Made by a program: the position numbers and the translations under genes
In this document: one piece after another, positions 8,880 to 20,079 of the stretch
Layout: every line of letters starts with the position of its first letter
Position numbering within the stretch: the stretch's first letter is position 1
NCBI GenBank assembly: GCA_033239005.1
Contig: BSQZ01000030.1
Location: forward strand, 2,659,501-2,723,500
DNA length: 64,000 bases
Direction: 5' to 3'
Source: Lamellibrachia satsuma
Lineage: Eukaryota; Annelida; Polychaeta; Sabellida; Siboglinidae
Notes under the pieces: generated by a model
The model's database searches: none
Told to the model about the DNA's origin: nothing
Seen by the model: the letters and a program-made list of their open reading frames with translations, nothing else

Positions 8880-10860
8880 CTTTAATTTAAATTTGTTCTA
8901 GAAAGAAACACTTGTCAAAAGAAGCTATTAGAAAAGTAGTATTTAAGCAAACTATGTGGAGTGTTTATAGGCATACCAGAAAGGATGAAGACGACTATGC
9001 AAATTGCAAAGAGGCACTTAACCTAGCTACTGAACTGAACTAGCAACTGAAATTAGAAAATCTAAAAGAACCTTTGAAAACAAATTGGCAGGTAATATAA
9101 CAAATTACAGCAAGAGTTTCTATGCTTATGTAAAAAGTAAACAGAAAGTTAGAAATAAGGTCGGACCACTGGAAAACAACAGTGGAAACATAATTTCAAA
9201 TGGGTTTCAAATGGCAGAGGTCCCGAATGAGTATTTCAGCTCAGTTTTTACCACAGAAGATAGCAGCTCACTTCCAGTTCCATTTACTAAATTTGAGGGC
9301 AATTAATCAGAACATATAGGGCAGTTATTTGTAACTCCTGAAATGATAGCAAAGAAAATTAAGAAGATGAAAGATATTAAATCACCCGGAGTTGATGGGA
9401 TACTACAAAAACTGCATAAGGAAATTGTTGAGCAAATTAGTACACCACTTGCAAAATTGTTTAACTTGTCACTAGAAGAAGGAATAGTTCCTTCAGAATG
9501 GAAAGAAGCAAACATTACGCCACTATTTAAGAAGGGATCGGGGAATAAGTCAGACAATTACAGACCAGTGAGTTTAACATCAGTTGTATGTAAATTACTC
9601 GAAACATTAATTAGAGATCACATGGGGGAATTCCTTGTAAAACATAAATTAATAAATACATCTCAACATGGGTTCCTAAAAGCATGGTCATGTCTAACAA
9701 ATATCTTATGTTTTTGGAAGAAATTACAAAGTGGATAGATGACGGGTCACCAGTGGATGCTGTCTACTTAGATTTTCAAAAAGCTTTCGATGAAGTGCCA
9801 CATCAAAGATTGTTACTTAAACTAAAAGCTCACGGTATAGGTAATGATGTAATCAACTGGATAGAAGAGTGGCTTACACACGGAAGACAGAGAGTAGTAG
9901 TAGATGGTGAGATTTCAAACTGGAAATCTGTTCTGAGTAGGGTTCCACAGGGATCAGTATTAGGCCCTATACTGTTTTTAATATATATAACTGATTTGGA
10001 AGATGACATATCTAGCAAAGTACTGAAATTTGCAGATGACACAAAAGTATTCAGAAAGGTTACTAATGTTACAGATAAGCAAATTTACAGGATGATCTAG
10101 ATAAATTAGTTAAATGGTCAGAAAAATGGCAAATGTTATTTAATTTTGGGAAGTGTAAATGCATACACATAGGACATGGAAACATGGACGAAGAATATAA
10201 AATGGGGGATGCTGTACTAGGTAGAACCACACAAGAAAAAGATTTAGGAGTAACATTTAGTGCTGACATGAAAGTTTCGGAGCAATGTCGGATTGCTGCT
10301 TCGAAAGGAAATCAAATTCTAGAGCTAATTGGGAGAACTATCACGTACAAGGAGAAACAGCTAATTGTACCCCTGAACAAAGCAATAGTTAGACCACATT
10401 TGGAATGTTGTATTCAAGCATGGAGGACGTATCGTAAAAAGGACATAGACAAGCTAGAAAGAATACAACGAAGAGCAACTAAACTGATTCCAGAATTGAG
10501 AGACCTTAGTTACGAAAGTCACTTATTACAATGTGGTTTGACAACACTAGAGACCAGGAGACTAAGAGGAGACCAACTAGAAGTGTTTAAAATAGGGAAC
10601 GGTTATGAGGATGTTAATAGGAATATGTTCTTCAAACTTAACGAAGGCAGTAGAACCAAAGGCCACAAAGCAACATTAGTTAAGAAGCAGTGTAGGTTGG
10701 ACATGAGAAAGTACTCTTTCTCACAGAGGGTGATAAATGAATGGAACAAACTGCCAAATGATTGTATTAATGCTAGTAGTGTGAATATGATTAAAAATAG
10801 AATTGACAGATATTTGGATGGCAAATCTTGTTAAATCTTGTTAAACTTGCACTTGCAATT
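8880..10860 (+). mobile_element. LINE (CR1/Rex1-like, family A), near full RT
   Basis: One open frame broken at about 9306, 9735 and 10095. Motifs in order: [66 protein letters not shown]; the catalytic FADDTKVF near 10030; KDLGVTFSADMKV; and a C-terminal LTTLETRRLRGDQ block with RKYSFSQRVINEWNKLP near 10700. It ends with repeated AATCTTGTTAAA. At least three stops or frame changes make it inactive. It is antisense to the exchanger in the intron between the exons at 10973 and 8231. Family members recur at 21190, 22746, 54290 and 58850. Confidence 0.9.
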
Positions 10861-10972
10861 ATACTTGACAAGATGTGATGTATTTGTAATTATACGCACG
10901 TCCATGTACGCGTGCTTGCTCAATCCGAACCACTTAAAAGCCATTATATCTTAGATTGAACGTATCACTTAC

Positions 10973-11081
10973 TTCCTTAAATGTGGGACCATTTGGCCGA
11001 CGGCTCCGAACGCAGCGCCAAATGCGAACATAACGACGGTATATGGTAAGGCAATCCTCTTCGTTACCAGACGCACCAGCG
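10973..11081 (-). CDS. Na+/H+ exchanger (SLC9C-like), most upstream visible exon
   Basis: Encodes ALVRLVTKRIALPYTVVMFA and then FGAAFGAVGQMVPHLRK, a basic loop followed by a small-residue-rich helix, as in the N-terminal part of CPA1 exchangers. The acceptor TTTTCAG precedes 11081. The donor AA|GTAAGTG follows 10973 and is in phase with the next exon. The exon opens in the second codon position, so at least one more exon lies upstream (above 11081). I did not find it among the repeats that follow. Confidence 0.8.
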
Positions 11082-11099
11082 CTGAAAATTGTAATTCGA

Positions 11100-11880
11100 T
11101 TATAACAATAAACAAACTATTAATTCCCGAAATGTTCTTTATCCTGTGGGTGTACTTTAGGCTAAAGAGCCTTCCCAAAATATATTCTTATCCCGTACGT
11201 GTTAAAATTTAGTTGTTGTACTTTCCTCATATTCTCTCTACTCTTCCCCTGGCATGCAAATTGTGTTTTGAAACAATACGAATCGCAAAATGATGTACAA
11301 GATGGTGCCATGGTGCATGATCTATCGCTGTGGCAAAAAACCGCTGGGAAAAAGGGAATTTTGTGGAGCACTCCATTATTTCCAACTGGTATACCATGGT
11401 GGGAAAGACAGTCGGAAGCCCAAATCAAGTCCTACCGGTAAGCGGCTTAACCTGTCGACTTTTCGATCTGATTACCCGTTGCAAATTACGGCCAGAGCAT
11501 CCAGTGATGGCCAACCTTTTGGAATGCTCTTTAGTGTACAGACTAAAGAGCCTTTCTGGAAAGGCAGTGTAGCCACTTCCAATAATAACGCCAGCAACAA
11601 CAACGTGGTCTCCACCTAACAGCGAATATACGAACTAGTCACTACAACAGCGCTTAATTTGTCACTGTTGAAACGACTCGGGTAAATAACTAGACTCGAC
11701 TTTTACTGGAGTTTTCCTTCCGAAGACTCAAATCGAGTCTCTACATTGACGACGACCAGCACAGTCACTACGCTGAGAGGGCTTCCAGGCCTGTCAGTGT
11801 GGGCTTGTATGTTGAGTTGAAACGATAATTTGCGTCGAAAACATAGTGCCAGAAAACAATTCGAAGGCCAAAGGTATCAT
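11100..11880. other. Unassigned spacer
   Basis: No convincing coding exon or repeat family recognised. Overlapping open frames of about 80-110 codons on the plus strand (11199-11619) have no known domain. Upstream exons of the exchanger could lie here or further right. Confidence 0.4.
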
Positions 11881-12010
11881 GTCGCAGCAATGGATCCAGG
11901 GGTCTTAGGTTATGGAGGGGGGTCTTAGACCCTCCTGTATCCGTGGCAAATAGTACCGTAAAGGACGACGTATATAGGCCTAACATCGGAACTAGTGTCA
12001 ATGTATAGAC
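11880..12010 (-). repeat. Dispersed repeat shared with 32312-32400
   Basis: The reverse complement of this stretch matches 32312 onward, sharing CATTGACACTAGTTCCGATG, ATTTGCCACGGA and GGGTCTAAGA. A GGATCC-flanked, GGGGTCTTAG-rich hairpin accompanies both regions (here near 11895-11935, there near 32835-32870). Probably a non-autonomous transposon; limits are uncertain. Confidence 0.55.
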
Positions 12011-12315
12011 TGACGTATTGGCAAAGGGTTAATATTAACTATTCCGTAGTAGGACGACACATGTGTCGTCCCGTATCCACCCCTCCCCCGGTTCTTTAGT
12101 AGAACGATATATGACCACGACTGACTGAACCCTCCCCCACCAACGAGCCCAGATCTGCCCTTGAGTCGGTGATAGAGGTATGTCCTAATAATAATCACGG
12201 CCGAGATTATTGTAAGCCCAGATCACCACCAAGCACATGGTACAATGTCGACGAAAGGGATATCGTTGGTACGTGATTTTGGCTGACAACTTATACATGA
12301 TCAAGAGAAGAGTTA

Positions 12316-12697
12316 ATACCGGTTTACACGAGCGATTATTTGTCCATCTGGTCGGCCGACATGGTGTCGCGCCGTATCGTGGTGGAAAATCGGTCGTGTA
12401 GCGGGACGTATTAGCAAGGCCAATTTGTAGCTATGACTGTGTTGGTAGAATTAGGGATGGGTCCAATGTGACAACAGTCGGTCGCGATTTTGAAGCATTT
12501 ACCTGTTGGCGACCGACACCGGTCGCCAGCAGGTGCACCCAGCGTCACCTTTCATCAAACACCAAATCGAGAGTGGCGCGATTCAAGATCTAGGTTGCAG
12601 GTGTCTAGATACCATCATTCGTCTAAATGCTCACATAATTTAGCTGCGCATTGTCATGCGACAAATTGGGGCACACATCGATCGTGTAAACCAGTCA
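12316..12697. mobile_element. MITE with ~17-bp terminal inverted repeats
   Basis: The left end contains ACCGGTTTACACGAGCGAT and the right end, reverse complemented, ACTGGTTTACACGATCGAT. A TTA trinucleotide flanks both sides (12313-12315 and 12698-12700), a candidate 3-bp duplication as made by PIF/Harbinger elements, though the outermost two bases of the TIRs do not match. An internal palindrome, CCTGTTGGCGACCG and its near complement, lies at about 12507-12538. No coding frame. Confidence 0.65.
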
Positions 12698-12699
12698 TT

Positions 12700-13270
12700 A
12701 GCTAAATATGAAACAGTTCCATCAACTTGTTTCGAGTGGGGATACGTCATCGCTCCAACACCTACCCCCTAATGCGCATGAGCTAAATATAAATAAAATC
12801 TGAACAGGTGGTCCATCTTCCTCCGATGCAGCGTCAGCGTCCGTCGAATTATGTATCATCTTTATTAGAACTCTGGCGATCACTTGGTATCACTTGGTAT
12901 CACTTTACTTGCATGCGGCGTTCGTGCGATGCTGGTCAACGTGCGTGTGTAATCCGAGTTTGTGACGCGCAATCACTCGAGTATGGTTCCAGCAGCTTGT
13001 TCCACACGCAAAACAGTGCCGAGTGACGTGTACGCTAGTACGCCAACAATCACGCCAAGACTGGGTAGCATATCTCGCTGACGTCATATTGTTTGCACGC
13101 GCGTGCGCGTTCTACACATCCTGTCGTCGTCGACGCGTACGAATTAATAGCAGACCACATGATACAATAGAACACAATTCACGTGAAGATGTCCATCAAG
13201 TTGATAGATCTATACACATGAGTAAAGACTTTGGTTGAAGAAACAATTGTGGTTGAAGACAATTGTTACT
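12700..13270. other. Unassigned spacer
   Basis: CpG-containing sequence with a small TCACTTGGTA direct repeat near 12875-12900. Nothing else recognised. Confidence 0.4.
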
Positions 13271-13450
13271 CAGAACACGTTTTGTGTCAAATAGAACCCA
13301 AACAGTGGTGGTAGAGAGTGAAACATCTCCGAGGTCCCAGTAAGGGGCACGTCAGTGTTATGTTCTTGGTCCAGGTTTATTTCTCTTTTATATAAATGAT
13401 ATTCCTAATAACATAACATAACATCAACAATTATGTTATTTGCAGTAAAT
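13270..13450 (+). mobile_element. LINE RT fragment
   Basis: Frames across this stretch resemble the RT core around motif B (VLGPGLFLFYINDIPNN) and a damaged motif C (MLFAVNVT where FADDT is expected). Short and broken; antiparallel to the neighbouring LINE fragment. Confidence 0.55.
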
Positions 13451-13489
13451 GTGACGCATATAGAACATTACAAGTGGTTGTAATCCATC

Positions 13490-13991
13490 ATTCTACCACA
13501 ATATAACAGCGAGGTAATCAGAGTTGTTAATGATCCTAACAGCTTTTTTTGCAGCATTCTGATCTTGTTAAGTTTTGTAGAGTATGTATTAGCCCATATT
13601 AGAGTACAATATTGTAGATGTGGAAGTACTAAAGAACAGTAAATCTGTTTAAGATGTATGAGGGGAGGAAATGTTTAAGTTTGCAGAGTATGCCAATATT
13701 TTGTGCAAGTTTAGTTGCCAGTTTGTTCAAGTGCATTGACCAGTCTAAGTGTTCGTCTATATACACACCAAGAAATTTATATATACACACCAAGAAATTT
13801 GGTGAGGTTAACCTGAGGGATGGCCGAACCGTTAATCTGTATTGCTTTCTGATGTGAATATAATATAGTTCGTTTTTTAATATTTAGGGAAAGTTTGTTT
13901 GTGTGGAACCACTGTGGTATTTTTTATTTTCATTATTAACCTCGTCTATGAGTGAAGTTAAAATTTGATGTGAATGATACATGCTGGTATC
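13490..13991 (-). mobile_element. LINE fragment (family C), downstream part, split by Ty3 element
   Basis: The minus strand reads RT C-terminal blocks including LGVYIDEHLDWSMHLNKLA and NIGILCKLKHFLP. It stops at base 13991, inside the codons of the catalytic FADDT motif, where the Ty3 element is inserted. The reading resumes at 18633. A 23-bp block (ATATACACACCAAGAAATTT) is duplicated in tandem near 13760-13800. Confidence 0.7.
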
Positions 13992-14169
13992 TGTCATGTA
14001 ATAGGATCGTTATAACTGGTGCGTTGTACAGCTACTTACTACAGTGTAGCTCTTTCACCGTTTTGGAGTAATAAAAGTTATGTTGTCTTCCGGTCGAATT
14101 CGAGTAGCACATGTCTAGTGTTCCCAGTCCTAATTAAACAAGCAATATGCTGCTTCATAAAGCATAACA
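13992..14169 (+). repeat. 5' LTR of Ty3 element 1
   Basis: 178 bp, TGTCATG...CATAACA, with an AATAAAAG polyadenylation-like signal near 14070. Matches 18455-18632 except for one visible C/G difference. Confidence 0.95.
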
Positions 14170-14233
14170 TGGTGTCAGAAGACAAACTACACAGAGTTAT
14201 ACTGGTGTAGGATGTGTTGGGCGGAAACAGACG

Positions 14234-15143
14234 GTGGTGGTGAAGTTTGAAGTGACGACTGTCGAGTTACAGCTGAAAATGGAATTTTTCAAGCCACCAA
14301 GTAGTATTGCGTTCGATGCCTGCAATTTGGATGAGGCGTGGAGAAGTTGGGAGCAGCAGTTTAGGACATTTTACACAGCGTGTGAATTGAACAAAAAGCC
14401 TAATGCTGTCCATGTGGCCATACTACTACATACTGCTGGACCGGAGTCCCAGGAAGTATTCAACCAGTTTGAGTTTAGACCAGCAGGACCTGCTAACGTC
14501 CCACCAGCAGAAGATAGAGACAACTGGGAAACAGTACTAGACAAATTCCGTCACTACTGCAAGCCACGTAAAAATACAGTTTACGAACGATATTGTTTCT
14601 GGTCTCGCAATCAAGGCAATGGGGAACTAGTAGATCAGTGGATCAAAGACTTGAGAATGAAAGCTAAATTGTGTGAATTTGGTGACCAGGAGGATCTGAT
14701 GATTCGTGACAAGATAGTGTTCAGCGTCAATGACGAGCGTGTTAAAGAGAGACTTTTGAGAGTCCGATCTGTCGCTAGCTAGGGCATTAGATGTGTGCCG
14801 CGCAGCCGAGACGACAAGGGCGCAACTGAAGGTCATGGCGTCTGAAGGAAAGCCAGAAGCTAAAGTGAGTGTAGTGAAGCAGAGATCTCGTTCAAGCACG
14901 TTTAGCAAGGGCTCCCATGCAGTTGGCAGGGGTATTAAAGGAACTAACAATGACACTAAGGGTAGGTACTAATGTACACACAAACCACTGGCTACACAGG
15001 GAAGCATTCAGTGCAAATTCTGTAGCAGGTCACACCCACCAAAGTCATGCCCTGCGTACGGCAAACAGTGTAACCGTTGCAAGGGGTGGAACCACTTCGC
15101 GACAACGTGCGAACACCACCGCACTGCTACAGTCGATAGCAAG
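14234..15143 (+). pseudogene. gag region of Ty3 element 1 (broken)
   Basis: Capsid-like protein from 14234 with WRSWEQQFRTF and KPRKNTVYERYCFWSR, closely resembling the gag of element 2. The frame is lost near 14765, apparently by a 2-base deletion, and a TAA stop follows near 14970 in the continuing frame. Two zinc knuckles come next (CKFCSRSHPPKSC and CNRCKGWNHFATTC, 15012-15110), the nucleocapsid RNA-binding motif. The knuckles are in the same frame as the protease, so gag and pol would have been one polyprotein or read-through product. Confidence 0.85.
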
Positions 15144-18141
15144 GTGCGGATGATGAACAATGAACAATGTGAGAGTAATGAATGCCTGTATCTGGGTTCG
15201 TTATTCTTGGACGTACATGCACGCACTACTCATGATGATGACTGGATGACAAAGATGACTATTGGCAGCCAGCAGATAAGCTTCAAGTTAGACACTGGCG
15301 CACAGGCGAATGTGTTGCCTATGACGATTTACGAGACAATAAAGCCGAATGTAGCTTTGCAGCCTACAAAGACGATACTGTCAGCATTCGTGAATGACGT
15401 CAAAGTGAAGCCAGCTGGAACGGTCAAACTTCAGTGCATACCAGAGAACGCGGATAAACCGACACTGATCGAGTTCTTTGTTACTACGCACACCAATGTA
15501 CCCCTACTTGGATGTCGAGCGTGTGAGTCATTAGGACTTGTCAAACGAGTGTGCGAGATGTCGCGTGAGAAGCCACTAACGAGTGACATTCTGGTGAAAG
15601 CATATGAAGACGTGTTCACTGGAGTTGGAGAACTTGAACATCCATATCATATCGAGCTGAAAGAAGACGTACAGCCGGTAGTCCAGGCAACCAGGAAACT
15701 TCCATACACCAGAGTGGAGAGTTTGAAGAAGGCTCTAGACAAGTTAGAGAGGGACGGAATCGTCGCAGATGTAGAACAACCTACACCATGGGTGAATAAC
15801 TTGGTTATTACGGAAAAGCGGAATGGATCGCTGAAATTATGTCTCGACCCGAAACCACTCAATCGAGCGATTAAGCGTGAACAGTTCGAGATCCCGACAC
15901 CTGAGGATGTGCAGTCGCGTCTAGCTGGAAAAAAGTGTTTTCAGTGATAGATATGTCGATGGCGTACTGGCACGTCAGACTGTCGGATGAGTCCAGTTAC
16001 CTCTGCACGTTCCGCAAAAGGTTCCTGCGCATGCCGTTTGGCATTAGTTCAGCTAGTGAAGTACTACAGAAGCGCATGCAACTAACGTTTGGTGACATCA
16101 AAGGAGCGAACGTGATAGCTGACGACATCATCATCGCGGGCGATGATGAACAAGATCACGATGCCATCATGCGTGCTGTCTTCCAGAGGGCAAGAGAACG
16201 AAACGTGAAGTTCAACTCGTCAAAGGTGCAGTTGAAAGTCAATGAGGTGCTGTACATGGGACATGTAGTATCGGAAGCAGGCCTCAGCCCAGACCCTAGC
16301 AAAGTAAGAGCTATCGTCGACATGCCACTGCCTGAGGACAAGCGCGCAGTCCTGAGGTTTCTGAACATTGTGAAGTATCAGGCAAAGTTCATCCCGCGAG
16401 AGTCGCACATCACTGGTCCTCTACGTGCGCTGCTGAAAGAGGACGCGGTGTGGTGTTGGACACAAGAGCATACAAATGCAGTGAATGAGTTGAAGACAAT
16501 TTTAAGCAGTTTGCCAGTACTGAGGTTCTACGACGTGAACAAACCAGTAACGTTGCAGTCGGACGCGTCAAAGAGTGGACTAGGGGCGTGTCTTCTACAA
16601 GAAGGACAAATTGTTGCCTATGCGTCAAGGGCTCTAGTCGGTCCAGAACTACACTACGCACAGTTGGAGAAAGAACTGTTAGCGGTCATTTTCGCGACTT
16701 CCCGGTTTTATCAGTACATTTATGGCAAGGAAATCGAAGCGCAGACTGATCATAAGCCGCTTGAGATTATAATGAAGAAACCGATCGGAAACGCGTGCAA
16801 CGTATGATGTTGAAGCTACAGCGATACGAGATAAACCTGTCATACGTTCCAGGGAAGCTGCTGTACGTAGCCGACGCTCTCTCACGTGCCTACATAGATA
16901 GTGAGCCAGACAGGGAGCTCATTGACGATGTTGAGTCCACAGTGCTACAGCCGATGACGTAACTCTTCAGCGACTACTTCAGGTTGTGATGAACGGCTAG
17001 CCAGAGTCGAGGACAGCTGTACCCGAGGACGTTAGACCATACTGGAACATGAGAGACGAGATGAGTGCAGACGACGGACTCGTGTTTGCAGGCGAAAGAA
17101 TTGTTATTCCAGAGTCGATGAGGTCGGATATGCTGGAAGTGCTGCACGAACCACACATGGGGATGGAGAAGACGAAATCTCAAGCTAGATCAGCTATCTT
17201 CTGGTCGGAAATGTCGAAAGCAATCGAGGACACCGTCTCGAGGTGCAAAACATGCCTACAGTTCGCCCGGAGCAATCAGAAGGAGCCGATGATAGCACAC
17301 AAAATCCCAGACGGCCCGTTCCGCAAAGTGGCAATGGACATTATGTCGTTCAAAGGTCGAGATTACCTAGTAGTCGTTGACTACTATTCGAAGTATCCCG
17401 AGTTGGCACTGCTCGAGAACAAGACAAGCGAATGTGTCATCTCACATGTTAAGAGCATCAGTGCACGTCATGGAATACCCGAAGAGATCGTAGCAGACAA
17501 CCAGCCGTTTGGTAGCTATAATTTTCGGCAATTCGCGGAGAATTGGGGTATCACAGTGACTACATCGAGCCCAACATATGCTCAATCGAACGGGCAGGCA
17601 GAGCGAGTCGTACAAACGTTGAAGTCGCTCCTCAAGAAGGCAGACGAAGAGGGTCGTGATCCCTACATAGCGATGCTAGAATATAGGAACACGCCGATCA
17701 GTGGACTCTGCTATGCACCAGCACAACTGGCAATGAGCCGACTACTCAGGTCAAAGTTGCCGACAACCATAGCCGTTCTTGAGCCGCGAGTCGTAAACGC
17801 GAAACAAGACTTAACGGACAGACAGACAGACACGGTTCAAACAGGACTATGACCACGGTGCTACATCATTGAAGCCATTGAAGCCTGGTGATGTAGTACG
17901 TGTCCAGAGGAAGTGGGGCTGGGATCCCGCTATCGTTCAGCGGACACACGAGAGTCCGAGGTCATACGTGATCCAGCACGAGGGAGGAGAACTCCGCCGC
18001 AATCGTCGTCATCTACGGAGGACACGTGAGCAGCCGCCGCTGATTCTTCCTCAGATGGACGATCCCGACGCTCGAGAGGGTAACGCTCTTCAGATGCCGG
18101 TACCGCCAGACGTGCCGTCGCCACGAAGAGTCGTCGCTTAG
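15144..18141 (+). pseudogene. pol region of Ty3 element 1 (broken)
   Basis: Aspartic protease with KLDTGAQANVLP near 15285-15320. RT runs from about 15650, with FSVIDMSMAYWHVRL near 15937 and the catalytic VIADDIIIAG near 16110-16140. RNase H shows QSDASKSGLGACLLQ and TDHKPLE near 16555-16760. Integrase has the H/C zinc-binding region (HEPHMG, CKTC) near 17145-17260 and the acidic residues in MDIMSF, VADNQPF and QAERVV (17336-17620). A basic C-terminal domain is in a different frame (17869-18141). Frame changes occur near 15940, 16790 and 17850 and stops near 16960. Function is lost as read. Confidence 0.88.
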
Positions 18142-18454
18142 CCACCTCCGTTAGAAGAGATTCCGCAGAAAGAACGATTCTCTAGATACGGTCGTGCAAT
18201 CAGAAAGCCTATGCGATTTGACATTTAATTGTGTTTTCAGTACTATTTGACATTTATAGTATTATTGATCTGTTTCACAAGTGACCATTCTGTGACATTC
18301 TATGTGATTTTGATAGTCGATATAATGTGACTATATTAGCCTTGTTTGCTACTCGCTTGATATCAATTTATCCACAGCGAACATTCGTTAAAGCTGATGA
18401 ATGGTTTCTTTTTGACCTTCTTACATTTAAAGGAGGGATGTTTTAAAGGAGCGA

Positions 18455-18632
18455 TGTCATGTAATAGGATCGTTATAACTGGTGCGTTGTACAGCTACTT
18501 ACTACAGTGTAGCTCTTTCACCGTTTTGGAGTAATAAAAGTTATGTTGTCTTCGGGTCGAATTCGAGTAGCACATGTCTAGTGTTCCCAGTCCTAATTAA
18601 ACAAGCAATATGCTGCTTCATAAAGCATAACA
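18455..18632 (+). repeat. 3' LTR of Ty3 element 1
   Basis: 178 bp, same ends as the 5' LTR, followed by the target duplication GTATC. Confidence 0.95.
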
Positions 18633-18735
18633 GTATCATCTGCAAAAAGAGTGAACTTCATACATTCCGTGTGTTGACATTTTGGACGTACGTAGTCTCT
18701 GAAATCCACATTTTAGCGGAAATTCCTATCGTGGT
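18633..18735 (-). mobile_element. LINE fragment (family C), upstream part
   Basis: The minus strand reads into KFTLFADDT and breaks off at the Ty3 insertion. It continues the fragment at 13490-13991. The reading frame decays above about 18700. Confidence 0.6.
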
Positions 18736-19590
18736 GTAAGAGGCTCAACTCTGGGCGTTTGCAATATTAAATAAAAATTTTTTAATGCTTTTCTCAGATA
18801 TCGCCAGAAGCAGACACACCTCTTCTATAATCGTATTAGCGTATAGTATGCAATTATTTGTTTCCCAGTTTCCCGTAGCTACTGTACATAGTTCCACTTT
18901 GGTAAGGACGATGTGTATACTTATGAAGCTCAAATTGTAATGTGAACAGTTTACCGCGTATTCGCTTCTGCTGCAGCCGTGTCGTAATCAGATGGACACT
19001 CCATTGAGCATTATGGCTAGATGGAGGGAGGTAGCAATTTCTCGCATAGGGACGTCTTATCCCATCCTATCCTACATATGTTGTCAAGTGTCTTTCAACT
19101 AAATATGTCAATTTAACAAGGGTAAGAACAAATTCACTTAATGTAGTGATTATTCTAGAACTGTGCTAACAAAAGCAAAAGTAGGCTAATTTGGTCTATG
19201 TGCCTGTTAAAAATTTGATAATTATGTAATGTCGTTTTAAACATAAATCATCATAACTGCCATCTGTCTATCTCGAGAGAACATTGGGAGTGGTTCCTTT
19301 GTACAGCTTCTTCTGTGACTAAAAAGTGCCCATTTTTGGATGGCAGTCTGTTACAGATGGTTCAGGTGTAGGCCGTTCGATATAGAGGCGTGGTAGTCGA
19401 TGGCATTTTTCTCCGACGCTTTCTTCTGCATCCACGGTTCGATTTTCCTCTATTCTGCCTTCCTCGTATCACTCCACAGAACATGTCGCCAATTGATGCG
19501 GCCTGCTGCAGTAAATTCCCAGGACTCAATGCTGTTCTAAGCAGATTTAGTCTCGCTTGCAAGCATCCCTGATCCGCAGAGCTTTGCACC
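18736..19590. other. Unassigned spacer
   Basis: AT-rich sequence. Nothing recognised beyond short chance frames. Confidence 0.4.
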
Positions 19591-19860
19591 AGAGACAAGC
19601 TCACCATAGAGGACGTCCTTTGGAATACGTCCATCTTCCGTGCGGCAGACATCAACGACGTGCCACAGAAAGTCACACCTGTATCCCGTCTCTTCGCAGA
19701 TAATAGCCTCCTGTACATGAAGACAACACAAGACCGTCAGATCGTGCAGGATGTCCTCAACATGCAACAAGAGTGGGAGAAAGTCTGGAAGATGTTCAGT
19801 CCAAACAAGTGTGAGATCCTTACAATGTGTCCCAGCATCTCCGTCTCTTAATATGTATTC
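19590..19860 (+). mobile_element. LINE RT fragment
   Basis: Frame with INDVPQKV, SRLFADNSLLY (motif C with the second catalytic Asp changed to Asn), NMQQEWEKVWKM and PNKCEILTM, the stretch around and after the RT active site. Short and isolated. Confidence 0.65.
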
Positions 19861-20079
19861 CCAGCGATGTCGTTTTTGTTTTGTGTCGCAGCTCTTCATA
19901 CTTGGGCCAAAATATATATTTACCATTTGTCAGAACATCTGACTAATAGTTCGTCTAGATCATCTTGTACATTTTGCTTTGCTAATCAGGTTTTCTTTAT
20001 TCTTTCTTCGATAACCTGTTTTCAGTAATGGCCTTTAACAAGATTGCCATCCAGGGCAAAGGCCCAGATTGGACAAGGA

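Larger units (their letters stand above)
13992..18632 (+). mobile_element. Ty3/mdg4-type LTR retrotransposon 1, complete but defective
   Basis: A 4641-bp element flanked by the 5-bp duplication GTATC (13987-13991 and 18633-18637). The two 178-bp LTRs differ at one base that I can see. A primer-binding-site candidate TGGTGTCAGAAG starts right after the 5' LTR (14170). A purine tract AAAGGAGGGATG and AAAGGAGCGA precedes the 3' LTR. Gene order gag, protease, RT, RNase H, integrase is that of Ty3 elements; the style is K02A2.6-like. Several frameshifts and stops interrupt gag and pol, so it is not autonomous as read. Confidence 0.93.

Noticed and set aside
11199..11619. Possible plus-strand gene with overlapping 80-109-codon frames
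   Set aside because: No recognisable domain, no consistent splice pattern, and three overlapping frames of similar length.
18385..18420. Hammerhead ribozyme (CTGATGA) near the 3' LTR of Ty3 element 1
   Set aside because: No GAAA core or closing helices at the required positions.
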